64,000 nucleotides of DNA from Kribbella sp. VKM Ac-2568 (GTDB lineage Bacteria; Actinomycetota; Actinomycetes; Propionibacteriales; Kribbellaceae), in the NCBI RefSeq assembly GCF_004345365.1, contig NZ_SLVF01000006.1, forward strand, positions 434,001-498,000, given 5' to 3'. Below the pieces are notes generated by a model. It ran no database searches. It saw only the letters and a list, made by a program, of their open reading frames with translations, and was not told the origin of the DNA. Positions 53,290-62,584 of this stretch are shown here, one piece after another. The translations under genes were made by a program, and so were the position numbers. The number at the start of each line of letters is the position of its first letter. Within the stretch, counting starts at the first letter, position 1.

Positions 53290-53934
53290 GTGGGCACGGT
53301 CGCCGCGTATATCGACGGTTTCAACCTCTACTACGGAATGAAGAGCAAGTACGAGCGCAAATACCTGTGGCTCGACCTGATCAAGCTCGTCCGGCACCTC
53401 AGGCCGGAAGACGATGTGGTCAGGGTCCGGTACTTCACCACCATCGTCCGCGGCGAGCCGGCGGCGTCGGCGAATCAGATCAACTATGTCGACGCGCTGC
53501 GAGCGTACTCCGGTGATCTGCTGGACGTACAGATCGGATGGTTCAAGAAGCGCACTCTGTCGCCTTGCAAGCTCTGCGGTGCTCACTGGCACTGCACCTG
53601 CCCGCGAAGGCCGCGGACCTTTGAGGAGAAGGAGACCGATGTGGCGCTGGCAGTCGCCATGGTCGAGGACGCTGCCGCAGGGCTGGCCGACCTGACTCTG
53701 TTGATCAGCGCTGATTCGGACTTCGCTCCAGCGGTGGCCGCGATCAAGCGGATCCGGCCCGAGCACCCGGTCATCTTGGCGATGCCCTCCGGCAGTCTGC
53801 AGCCGCACAAGCGGTTCTCGGATGTCGGGTTCTTCAGCATCAACGAGACGGCTCTTCGGCAGTCTCAGCTTCCGGAGCGGATCTATGACCCGCTCAACAG
53901 CAAGGTGCGGGAGCGGCCGGACAAGTGGAGGTGA
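53290..53934 (+). CDS. NYN-domain (PIN-like) putative ribonuclease with Cys cluster
   Basis: 214 residues from GTG 53290 with AGGAGA at 53277. NYN domain: acidic site in AAYIDGFNLYYG (Asp near 9), EKETDVALAVAMVEDA and LLISADSDFAPAVAAIK (Asp near 140). An inserted CKLCGAHWHCTCPRRP (about 97-112) has four Cys that may bind zinc. These proteins are predicted metal-dependent RNases. Its upstream region is unusual (two TTCGCGAA sites and a minus-strand terminator). Confidence 0.87.
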   Translation: MGTVAAYIDGFNLYYGMKSKYERKYLWLDLIKLVRHLRPEDDVVRVRYFTTIVRGEPAASANQINYVDALRAYSGDLLDVQIGWFKKRTLSPCKLCGAHWHCTCPRRPRTFEEKETDVALAVAMVEDAAAGLADLTLLISADSDFAPAVAAIKRIRPEHPVILAMPSGSLQPHKRFSDVGFFSINETALRQSQLPERIYDPLNSKVRERPDKWR

Positions 53935-53960
53935 GGCGGCCCCTCCGTGGAGAGGCCGCC
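53935..53960. terminator. Hairpin between NYN gene and DinB-like genes
   Basis: GGCGGCC (53935-53941) and GGCCGCC (53954-53960), extended by CTC/GAG after one mismatch. Between convergent genes. Confidence 0.6.
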
Positions 53961-53969
53961 CCGCTAGTA

Positions 53970-54482
53970 CTACTTGTCGTAACTGGTTTGGCCGTCCAGG
54001 AGTTCTCGGATGATGTCTAGGTGGCCTACGTGGCGGGCGGTCTCTTCGATCAGGTGGCAGAGGATGTAGCGGGTTGAGGCTGCGCCTGTGTCGCGGAAGA
54101 CCGCCTTCTCGACGTCGTCGAGGGAGACGGTGGCGATGATCTCGTTCGAGCGGGCACATTCGGCGTCGTACTCGTCGAGGAGTTGGGCGAGCGGGACGTC
54201 GTCGACGAACATCTCGGCGTCGGGGTGGCCGCCTTCGGTCCACGGGGTTTCGCCGTGGTCCGGAGTACCGAGCAGGTTCTGGGTGAACCAGGAGTACTCC
54301 ACCCAGCGCAGGTGGGAGACCAGCCCCGCCACTGTCATCAGCGGGGAGGTCGGCAGCACCTCGCGGTGGGCGTCGGTCTCGCTGAGGCCTTCGCACTTCA
54401 TCCGGACGAAGGACCTCTGGAGGTCGAGCCAGCCGGTCAGCTGGGTCCTCTCGTCGCCGGTGAGTGGCGGTCGGCCCGTCAC
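53970..54482 (-). CDS. DinB/DUF664 family protein, tandem copy 2
   Basis: 170 residues from GTG 54482, overlapping the stop of copy 1 by GTGA. Same four-helix bundle with His in SHLRWVEYSW and RHVGHLD. Very close to the adjacent copy (shared blocks DERTQLTGWLDLQRSFVRMKCEGLSE, TPWTEGGHPDAEMFVDDVPLAQLLDEYD), so a recent tandem duplication. Confidence 0.85.
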   Translation of the reverse strand: MTGRPPLTGDERTQLTGWLDLQRSFVRMKCEGLSETDAHREVLPTSPLMTVAGLVSHLRWVEYSWFTQNLLGTPDHGETPWTEGGHPDAEMFVDDVPLAQLLDEYDAECARSNEIIATVSLDDVEKAVFRDTGAASTRYILCHLIEETARHVGHLDIIRELLDGQTSYDK

Positions 54483-55021
54483 GAGCCCTCCGGTTCGGGC
54501 AGGCGGTCGTAGCTGGTGTGGCCGTCCAGGAGTTCTCGGATGATGTCCAGGTGGCCTAGGTGGCGGGCGGTTTCTTCGATCATGTGGCAGAGGACGTAGC
54601 GGAGGGAGGCGGCTTCGCCCTTGGTGGCGTAGGGGCCCTGCTCGACGGCGTCCAGGGAGTGGGAGGCGATGATCGCGTTCGACCTCGCGCACTCCTCGTC
54701 GTACTCGTCCAGGAGTTGGGCGAGGGGGACGTCGTCGACGAACATCTCGGCGTCGGGGTGGCCGCCCTCGGTCCACGGGGTCTGGCCCGTGTCGGGGGTG
54801 CCGAGCATGTTGAGGTGGAACCAGGAGTACTCGTTCCAGCGCAGGTGCGCCACCAGGCCCGCCATCGTCATCAGCGGTGAGGTGGACAGCGTCTTGCGGT
54901 GCGCGTCGGCCTCGCTGAGGCCTTCGCACTTCATCCGGACGAAGGACCTCTGCAGGTCCAGCCAGCCGGTCAGTTGGGTCCGCTCGTCAGAGGTCAGCGG
55001 CGGACGGTTCACTACGGTCAT
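54479..55021 (-). CDS. DinB/DUF664 family protein, tandem copy 1
   Basis: 180 residues from ATG 55021 (a GTG sits one codon upstream), with GGAG ahead. Metal-ligand His positions in AHLRWNEYSWF and RHLGHLD. Eight residues longer at the C terminus than copy 2 (RLPEPEGS). Function of the pair unknown; the family includes mycothiol-dependent enzymes. Confidence 0.85.
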   Translation of the reverse strand: MTVVNRPPLTSDERTQLTGWLDLQRSFVRMKCEGLSEADAHRKTLSTSPLMTMAGLVAHLRWNEYSWFHLNMLGTPDTGQTPWTEGGHPDAEMFVDDVPLAQLLDEYDEECARSNAIIASHSLDAVEQGPYATKGEAASLRYVLCHMIEETARHLGHLDIIRELLDGHTSYDRLPEPEGS

Positions 55022-55156
55022 CACAGCTCCAGAGGTGGTACGGACGCCACCTGGTCAGCCGCGGGCGCGGCGGGCAGGCGGCACGACGGAAGAACTCGAC
55101 ATCGCGCTCACCTCCTCTCGCTCGACCAGAACCCTAGCGCCCGACCGGAGCAACGC

Positions 55157-56689
55157 CTACTGATTTAACAGGCGAGTCTTCACCTCGGTCTTCAGCACCT
55201 TGCCGACCTTCGAGCGGGGCAGGTCGTCCCAGACCTCCACCTGCTTCGGCGCCTTGACGCTGCCGAGCCGGCTCTTCACGTAGTTGCGGACCTCCGACTC
55301 GGTCACGGTCAGCCCGGGGTGGAGTTGCAGTACAGCGGTCACCCGCTCGCCCCACTTCTCGTCGGGGAGCCCGACGACCGCGCAGTCGCGGATCGCCGGG
55401 TACGTCATCAGCGCCTGCTCGACCTCGGCCGAGTACACGTTGAAGCCGCCGGTGATGATCATGTCTTTCGCCCGATCCACTATGTAGAGGTAGTTGTCGT
55501 CGTCGAGGAAGCCGATGTCACCGGTGTGGTGCCACCCGTACTGCGCCGCAGCCGCCGTGGCCTCGGGATTCTGGTAGTAGCCGGCCATCACCAGCGAGCC
55601 GCGGACGACGATCTCGCCGCGTTCCCCGCGCGGCAGCAACTGCCCGTCGTCGGCCATGATCGCCACCTGCGTCAGCGGCGACGGCCGTCCGGCCGAGGCG
55701 AACCGCTCGACCGCGGGCGAGCCGTCGGCGTGGAAGTGGTCGGCCGGCGCCATCGTCGAGATCATCATCGGCGCCTCGCTCTGGCCGAACAGTTGCGCCA
55801 TCACCGGTCCGATCCGGGTCAGCGCCTCTTCCAGCCGGGCCGCGGACATCGGAGCGGCGCCGTACCAGAAGCACTGCAGGGAGCTCAGATCCGTCGTGGG
55901 CAACGAGGAATGCGCGAGCAGCATGTAGATCAGCGTCGGCGGCAGGAACGTGTGGGTGACGCGATGCCGCTCCACCAGCGTCAGGAAGTCGGCCAGGTCC
56001 GGCGCCGGCATGATCACGATCTCCCCGCCGAGCGTCAGCACAGGGAAGCACAGCACCCCGGCCGCGTGGGTCAACGGAGCCAGCGCCAGGTACACCGGCC
56101 GGCCGGAGAACGGGTAGCTCATCAGCGTGATCGCCGACATCGTCTCCAGGTTCCGCCCGGTCAGCATCACGCCCTTCGGCCGCCCGGTGGTACCACCCGT
56201 GCCGACCAGCAACGCGGTGTCGTCCAAAGGCTCCCGCTCGAAATGCTCAGCCGGTACTGCGTCCAGCCACTCCGCGAGGCTGATTGCCTCAGGCAAGGAA
56301 TCGTCCAGGCAGATCACGGTGGTCAGCTTCGGCAGGTCCGGGAGGATCTTCTCCACCAGCGGAAGGAAGGCCCGCTGGAAGATCAGGCAGGAGCAGTCGA
56401 AGGCGTCGAGCAGTTCGCGGTTCTCGGCCGCCTCGTTGCGCGGGTTCACCGGGCACCAGATCGCGCCGGCCCGGGCGATCCCGAACACGCACGCGAACGA
56501 GATCGGGTTGTTCGCGGACAGGATCGCCACCTTGGCACCCGGCGCGATCCCCGACCGGTCGAGCGCCCGCGCCACCTGCCAGGAGAACTCTTGGACCTCG
56601 CCGTAGCTGAGCGACGTACCGTTCATCGTCAGGCAGGGGGCGTCGCTGCCCAGCGAGGCACCCTTGTCGAGATAGTCGAACAGCCGCAC
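55157..56689 (-). CDS. AMP-forming acyl-CoA synthetase
   Basis: 510 residues. Adenylation core motifs LLVGTGGTTGRPKGVMLT, FWYGAAPMS, LFGQSEAPM, WHHTGDIGFLDDDNYLYIVDRAKDMIITGGFNVYSAEVE, and catalytic Lys in LPRSKVGKVLK. The carboxylic acid substrate is unknown. It is third in the SDR, DUF5938, ligase operon (minus strand); the divergent TetR and its operators at 58772 should control expression. Confidence 0.92.
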   Translation of the reverse strand: MRLFDYLDKGASLGSDAPCLTMNGTSLSYGEVQEFSWQVARALDRSGIAPGAKVAILSANNPISFACVFGIARAGAIWCPVNPRNEAAENRELLDAFDCSCLIFQRAFLPLVEKILPDLPKLTTVICLDDSLPEAISLAEWLDAVPAEHFEREPLDDTALLVGTGGTTGRPKGVMLTGRNLETMSAITLMSYPFSGRPVYLALAPLTHAAGVLCFPVLTLGGEIVIMPAPDLADFLTLVERHRVTHTFLPPTLIYMLLAHSSLPTTDLSSLQCFWYGAAPMSAARLEEALTRIGPVMAQLFGQSEAPMMISTMAPADHFHADGSPAVERFASAGRPSPLTQVAIMADDGQLLPRGERGEIVVRGSLVMAGYYQNPEATAAAAQYGWHHTGDIGFLDDDNYLYIVDRAKDMIITGGFNVYSAEVEQALMTYPAIRDCAVVGLPDEKWGERVTAVLQLHPGLTVTESEVRNYVKSRLGSVKAPKQVEVWDDLPRSKVGKVLKTEVKTRLLNQ

Positions 56690-56707
56690 GCGGAACTCCA
56701 GGTGGTA

Positions 56708-56753
56708 CAGGTGCGGGGGAGCCTGGGGGGTGGTGGCGGCGCCCCCGCACCTG
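56708..56753 (-). terminator. Intra-operon hairpin
   Basis: CAGGTGCGGGGG (56708-56719) and CCCCCGCACCTG (56742-56753), a 12-bp perfect stem with a 22-nt loop. It sits directly after the DUF5938-type gene stop and before the ligase start, so it may attenuate expression or stabilise the upstream mRNA. Confidence 0.6.
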
Positions 56754-56755
56754 GT

Positions 56756-57871
56756 CTAGTGGTGAACGGTCAGGACCGGCTCGAGCACCAGCCCGAAGCT
56801 CCGCAGTACGCCGAGCAGTTCGCGGTGTCCGAAGGCCTGGCACGCCGAGGCGAGCCCCGCGCGCCTCGGTGGCTGCTGCAGCAAGGAGTACGCCGCGTAC
56901 GCCTGCAGGGCGCCGGTCTGCTTGTAGTTGCTGTTGCCGTAGATCACGCAGTGCGCCCGGCCGAGCGGCCCGGAGGCGTGCACCGAGTCGAGCGAGGTGT
57001 TGATCCGCGGGTTCTCCCGCGGGGGCATGCTCGCCTGGACCGAGGCGGCCACCTCGCCGAGCGCTGCATCCTGCTGCTCGGCCGGGAGCGTCTTGATCTG
57101 CGTCTCCACCATCTTCACGGCGTCGACGACGCCCTGCATCACGGCCCGGTCGAACACCCCGCCGGCCACCTTCACGTTGGCCACCCGTGGGTCGTTCTTG
57201 AACCAGACCGGATGACTCGTCCCGCCCCACGGCAGCGCGAGGGCACTCGCGTGCTGGCCGGGTACGTTCACCTCGAAGGTGGTGAGCGGGTCCCACTTCA
57301 CCAGTTCGTTCTGCTCCAGGTAGTGCCAGTCGGCCTTCAGGATGGTGAAGATCGTCTGGGTCGACGCGTACGTCGGGAACCCCTTCCAGAGCACCAGGAT
57401 GTCGAGGGTGTCGAGGCCAGGAGTCTCCAGGCAGATGTTCGCGGCGATCTCGCCGGTGGTGTACATCTGCGCGACGCCGGGGGAGAGCAACAGCCCTTCG
57501 GCGGTGAACTTGTCGCCCCACCTCGCCTGCGCGTCCAGGATCCAGTCCTGCTCGCCGGTGGTGTCCAGGTAGTGGCACCCTGCCGCGAGACTCGCCTCGA
57601 CCACCTCGGGGCCGTACTTGATGAACGGCCCGACCATGTTGCTGACCACCTTCGCGCCGCGGAAGAGGTCGGTCAGCGCACTCACGTCGTGCTCGACCTC
57701 GACCACCTCGTGGTCCACGGTGTCGATCCCGGGCACCCGGTCGAGCACCTCCTGGACCCGCTTCTTGTCCCGCCCGGCGGCGATGAACGGGACGTTGAAC
57801 TCGCGCAGGTACTCGCAGACGAGCCGCCCGGTGTACCCGGAGGCGCCGTACACGACGACGGGTTTGCTCAT
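56756..57871 (-). CDS. Saccharopine-dehydrogenase-like NAD(P)-binding protein (DUF5938 type)
   Basis: 371 residues. Rossmann start VVVYGASGYTGRLVCEYL, then VSNMVGPFIKYGPEVVEASLAAGCHYLDTTGE, the hallmark of the saccharopine reductase-like/trans-enoyl-reductase superfamily. The rest (SPGVAQMYTTGEIAANICLETPGLDTLDILVLWKGFPTYASTQTI) has the look of the DUF5938 group. Reaction unknown; the acyl-CoA ligase and SDR neighbours suggest a role in lipid or cyclic acid breakdown. Confidence 0.75.
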   Translation of the reverse strand: MSKPVVVYGASGYTGRLVCEYLREFNVPFIAAGRDKKRVQEVLDRVPGIDTVDHEVVEVEHDVSALTDLFRGAKVVSNMVGPFIKYGPEVVEASLAAGCHYLDTTGEQDWILDAQARWGDKFTAEGLLLSPGVAQMYTTGEIAANICLETPGLDTLDILVLWKGFPTYASTQTIFTILKADWHYLEQNELVKWDPLTTFEVNVPGQHASALALPWGGTSHPVWFKNDPRVANVKVAGGVFDRAVMQGVVDAVKMVETQIKTLPAEQQDAALGEVAASVQASMPPRENPRINTSLDSVHASGPLGRAHCVIYGNSNYKQTGALQAYAAYSLLQQPPRRAGLASACQAFGHRELLGVLRSFGLVLEPVLTVHH

Positions 57872-57872
57872 C

Positions 57873-58676
57873 TCACATCCCCATTCCGCCGTCGACCGGC
57901 AGACCCGCGCCGGTGATGAAGCGGGACGCGTCCGAGGCGAGGAAGACCACCGCGTCGGCGATGTCGGACACCTCGCCGAGCCGGCCGAGCGGGGTCAGCC
58001 CGATGACGTCCCCGACGGCTGCCTCGGCGGACGGCCAGAGCCCGAGGGTGACCATGTCCGCGGCGAGCTGCATGCCCATCTCGGTCGGCACCAGACCGGG
58101 GTACACACAGTTCACCCGTACGCCGTAGCCGAGCTTGCCGGACTCCATCGCGGCCACCCGGGTCAGCCGGTCCACCGCGGACTTGGTCGCGGAGTACCCG
58201 GAGATACCGGGGAAGGGGATCGTCGCGGCGACGCTGGAGATGTTGACCACCGAGCCACCAGTCCCGGCGGGTCCCTCCGGCCGCATCGCGCGGAACGCGT
58301 GCTTCAGCCCCAGCGCGGTACCGAGGACGTTGACCTCCAGCATCCTGCGGACGTCGGCCGGGTCGAGGTCGACCACCAGGCCGGACAGTTCGACGCCGGC
58401 GTTGTTCACCAGGATGTCCAGGCCGCCGAGCTCGGAGATGGTCGCGGTGATCGCCGCTTCCCAGCCGGCGTCGTCGGTCACGTCGAGGGGTACGAAGGCC
58501 GCGGTCGCACCGGTGTCCTTGAGCGAGTCGGCGGTCTCCTTGCCGAGGTTCTCCTGGATGTCGGCGATGACCACCGAGGCGCCGGCCTTGGCCAGAGCTT
58601 CCGCCATCCCGGCCCCGAGCCCGCGCGCACCCCCTGTCACCAAGGCTTTTCGTCCGGTCAGGTCGTACCCGCTCAT
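57873..58676 (-). CDS. Short-chain dehydrogenase, hydroxysteroid-dehydrogenase-like
   Basis: 267 residues. Classical SDR: TGGARGLG (residues 15-22), LVNNAGVE, Ser in NISSVAAT, Tyr-x-x-x-Lys in YSATKSAVDRL, and VYPGLVPTEMG. The pattern is close to 3-alpha/20-beta-hydroxysteroid dehydrogenases, though substrate cannot be deduced. First gene of the operon; one base separates its stop from the next start. Confidence 0.88.
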   Translation of the reverse strand: MSGYDLTGRKALVTGGARGLGAGMAEALAKAGASVVIADIQENLGKETADSLKDTGATAAFVPLDVTDDAGWEAAITATISELGGLDILVNNAGVELSGLVVDLDPADVRRMLEVNVLGTALGLKHAFRAMRPEGPAGTGGSVVNISSVAATIPFPGISGYSATKSAVDRLTRVAAMESGKLGYGVRVNCVYPGLVPTEMGMQLAADMVTLGLWPSAEAAVGDVIGLTPLGRLGEVSDIADAVVFLASDASRFITGAGLPVDGGMGM

Positions 58677-58771
58677 GAACTCTCCCCTTTCGGCCGGCTG
58701 CTGGACCTACGCTGACCGCCCGATCACCGGTGAGGTGCGGTGACCGGGCGATGAGCTCAGCGTTACGAAGT

Positions 58772-58813
58772 TCTTGACACTCGTCAAGAGTTTCTTGGAC
58801 AACTGTCAAGAAA
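58772..58813. promoter_or_regulatory. Two operator palindromes in divergent tetR/SDR promoter
   Basis: Site 1: TCTTGAC (58772-58778), 4-nt spacer, GTCAAGA (58783-58789). Site 2: TTTCTTG (58791-58797), 9-nt spacer, CAAGAAA (58807-58813). Both share the TTCTTG/CAAGAA half-site. They lie 50-90 bases before the TetR start and about 96-137 bases before the SDR start, so one regulator can control both directions. Confidence 0.75.
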
Positions 58814-58862
58814 TTCTGCCGGCCGGGTTAAACTGCCCGGGAGCTATCCCTGGAGGCTGACC

Positions 58863-59483
58863 GTGACCGAGGTGACGGACCGGATCTCGCGCCGGCAGGT
58901 GGACAAGTTCGGTGAGCGTCGCGCCCAGCTCGCCACCTCCGCGCTGCGCACCCTGTCCGAGCTCGGCTATGCCCGGACGAGCCTGCGGGAGATCGCGCAG
59001 AACTCCGAGTTCTCGCACGGCGTGCTGCACTACTACTTCCGCGACAAGGTCGAGCTGATCACGTACTGCGTGAAGCTCTACAAGGCCGAGTGCGTCACCC
59101 GCTACGACCAGATCGTGGCGACGGCCCGGTCGGCCGACCAGCTGCGCACCGACTTCGCGCAGGCGCTGGCCACCACCTGTGACGAGGACGGCACGATGCA
59201 CCGCCTCTGGTACGACCTGCGCAACCAGGCCCTCTTCGAGGAGAACTTCCGCGAGGACGTGCTGGAGATCGACCAGACCCTCGAACTGATGATCTGGCGC
59301 ATCGTCAGCACCTACGGCGAGCTCAGCGGCACCCCGATCACCGTCTCCCCCTCAACGGCGTACGGCCTCTTCGACGGTCTCTTCCAGCAGGCCCTCCTCC
59401 GCAACCTGGCCCACCAGCCCAACGCCCTCACCGACCTCCGCACCGGCGTAGAACAAACCCTCCCCAAACTCCTGATCCGCTGA
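58863..59483 (+). CDS. TetR family transcriptional regulator
   Basis: 206 residues from GTG 58863 with GGAGG at 58852. HTH about 20-66 (RAQLATSALRTLSELGYARTSLREIAQNSEFSHGVLHYYFRDKVELITYCV). The ligand domain contains WYDLRNQALFEENFREDVLEID. Divergent from the SDR-DUF5938-ligase operon, with two TTCTTG-type palindromes between, so autoregulation plus repression of the operon is likely. Confidence 0.92.
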   Translation: MTEVTDRISRRQVDKFGERRAQLATSALRTLSELGYARTSLREIAQNSEFSHGVLHYYFRDKVELITYCVKLYKAECVTRYDQIVATARSADQLRTDFAQALATTCDEDGTMHRLWYDLRNQALFEENFREDVLEIDQTLELMIWRIVSTYGELSGTPITVSPSTAYGLFDGLFQQALLRNLAHQPNALTDLRTGVEQTLPKLLIR

Positions 59484-59491
59484 AGCCCCGG

Positions 59492-60811
59492 CTAGCGGCG
59501 GCGGTCGTCGCGGATTCGTTTGGCCTTGCCCAGGGAGCGTTCGAGGGCGTGTGGGGGGAGGACCTCGACGGTGGCGGTGACGCCTACGCGGTTTTTGACG
59601 CGGCGAGACAGGGCTGACGCGGCGGTGGCGTAAGAAGAGGTGGGGAGGTCGGGGGCGGCTTCGACCTGGACGGTGAGTTCGTCGAGGCGGTTGGGGCGGC
59701 TCAGGACGCAGAGGTAGTGCGGGGTGAGGCCTTCGACCAGCAGGAGTTGTTCCTCGATCTGGGTGGGGAAGACGTTCACACCGCGGACGATCATCATGTC
59801 GTCGGTGCGGCCGGTGATCTTCTCCATCCGGCGCATCCCCGGGCGGGCGGTGCCCGGCAGCAACCGGGTCAGGTCGCGGGTGCGATAGCGCAGTACCGGG
59901 AAGGCTTCCTTGGTGAGGGTGGTGAAGACGAGTTCGCCGGCCTCGCCGTCCGGCAGCACCTCGCCGGTGACCGGGTCGATGATCTCCGGGTAGAAGTGGT
60001 CCTCCCAGATGTGCAGGCCGTCCTTGGTCTCGACACACTCCTGCGCGACGCCGGGACCCATGACCTCGGACAGTCCGTAGATGTCGACGGCGTGCATCCC
60101 CGTCTTGCTCTCCACCTCCGCGCGCATCTGCTCGGTCCACGGCTCGGCGCCGAAGATGCCGACCCGCAGCGAGGTCTCCCGCGGATCCATGTCCCGGGCA
60201 ACCATCTCGTCGACGATGGAGAGGAAGTAGGACGGCGTCACCATGATGATCCGGGCGCCGAAGTCGCGGATCAGGTCGACCTGGCGCTCCGTCATCCCGC
60301 CCGACACCGGAACCACCGTGCAGCCGAGGCGTTCCGCGCCGTAGTGCGCGCCGAGCCCGCCGGTGAACAGCCCGTACCCGTACGCCACGTGGCACACGTC
60401 GCCCGCGCGACCACCGGCGGCGCGGATCGAACGGGCGATCAGGTCGGCCCAGTTGTCGATGTCCCGGCGGGTGTAGCCGACCACCGTCGGGCGTCCCGTC
60501 GTACCGGAGGAGGCGTGCACGCGGACGACCTGCTCACGGGGGACGGCGAACATGCCGAAGGGGTAGTTGTCGCGCAGGTCCTGCTTGGTGGTGAACGGCA
60601 ACCGGCTCAGGTCCGAGAAGTCCCGCAGGTCGCCGGGCGCGAAACCCACCTTGTCGAGCGCCGCGCGATAGTGCGGCACGTTCTCGTACGCCGCGCGCAC
60701 CGTGGTCTGCAGACCGGCCAGTTGCCGCGCCCTGAGCTCGTCGACCGACAGCCGTTCGCCGGCGTCGAGCAGGTCGTCAGGGCACGCGTCACCGAGGAAT
60801 CGATCCGTCAT
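59492..60811 (-). CDS. paaK: Phenylacetate-CoA ligase
   Basis: 439 residues from ATG 60811. AMP-binding motif HASSGTTGRPTVVGYT (about 95-110), IFGAEPWTEQMR, IYGLSEVMGPGV, and C-terminal GRTDDMMIVRGVNVFPTQIE with final LGKAKRIRD (Lys). The family and length match PaaK, which forms phenylacetyl-CoA in the cytoplasm as the first committed step of aerobic phenylacetate breakdown. Last of three co-oriented paa genes. Confidence 0.94.
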   Translation of the reverse strand: MTDRFLGDACPDDLLDAGERLSVDELRARQLAGLQTTVRAAYENVPHYRAALDKVGFAPGDLRDFSDLSRLPFTTKQDLRDNYPFGMFAVPREQVVRVHASSGTTGRPTVVGYTRRDIDNWADLIARSIRAAGGRAGDVCHVAYGYGLFTGGLGAHYGAERLGCTVVPVSGGMTERQVDLIRDFGARIIMVTPSYFLSIVDEMVARDMDPRETSLRVGIFGAEPWTEQMRAEVESKTGMHAVDIYGLSEVMGPGVAQECVETKDGLHIWEDHFYPEIIDPVTGEVLPDGEAGELVFTTLTKEAFPVLRYRTRDLTRLLPGTARPGMRRMEKITGRTDDMMIVRGVNVFPTQIEEQLLLVEGLTPHYLCVLSRPNRLDELTVQVEAAPDLPTSSYATAASALSRRVKNRVGVTATVEVLPPHALERSLGKAKRIRDDRRR

Positions 60812-60831
60812 GGGGACCTCCGGGGGAAGGG

Positions 60832-62033
<1,202 letters not shown>

Positions 62034-62037
<4 letters not shown>

Positions 62038-62459
62038 GACTCCTCCTTGACGATGCTGCCGGACAACTGACGGCTACGGCCGCGGAACTCGGCGATCACG
62101 TCGTCGCCGCGCCGCACCGTCACGTCGTAGATCGCGTTCCGCCCGTACGACGTCCGCTCGCGGGCCTCGGCGACCAGCAGGTCGCCGCGCTGGGCGGGAG
62201 CGATGAAGACGATGTCGCAGGCCTGGGCGACGGTGACCTGGTTGCGGGAGTTGCAGGCGAAGGCGAACGCGGAGTCGGCCAGGGTGAAGACGAAGCCGCC
62301 GTGGGCCATCCCGTGGCCGTTCACCATGTCGTCGCGAACCGGCATCTCCAGTACCGCCGTACCGGTACCGACCGAGACCAGCCGCATCCCCAGGCCCGCG
62401 CTGGCGGTGTCGTCCGCCCACATGGCGGCAGCCACCTTCGATGCCAGTTCGTCAGCCAT
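62034..62459 (-). CDS. paaI: PaaI-type hotdog thioesterase
   Basis: 141 residues from ATG 62459 (MADELASKVAAAMW). Hotdog-fold signature NGHGMAHGGFVFTLADSAFAFACNSRNQ: the conserved Gly-His pair and Asp in LADSAF match PaaI, which hydrolyses stalled phenylacetyl-CoA derivatives. First gene of the paaI-J-K group. Confidence 0.93.
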
Positions 62460-62483
62460 GAGGCCCACCCTAGTGATGACCCA

Positions 62484-62522
62484 GATATGACACTGTAGTC
62501 GCGATATGGACAGAGACTGTAA
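62484..62522. promoter_or_regulatory. Divergent paaI/paaN promoter with repeated motif
   Basis: GATATG-A-CA-CTGTA (62484-62497) and GATATGGACAGAGACTGTA (62503-62521) form an imperfect direct repeat in the 125-bp gap between the divergent genes. Candidate site of a PaaR-type regulator, not encoded in this window. Confidence 0.45.
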
Positions 62523-62584
62523 CATCGCCCACGTCGCCCGAAGTCCCTAGGCTGAGTACACCCCGAGATCCAGGAGCGCGCCCG

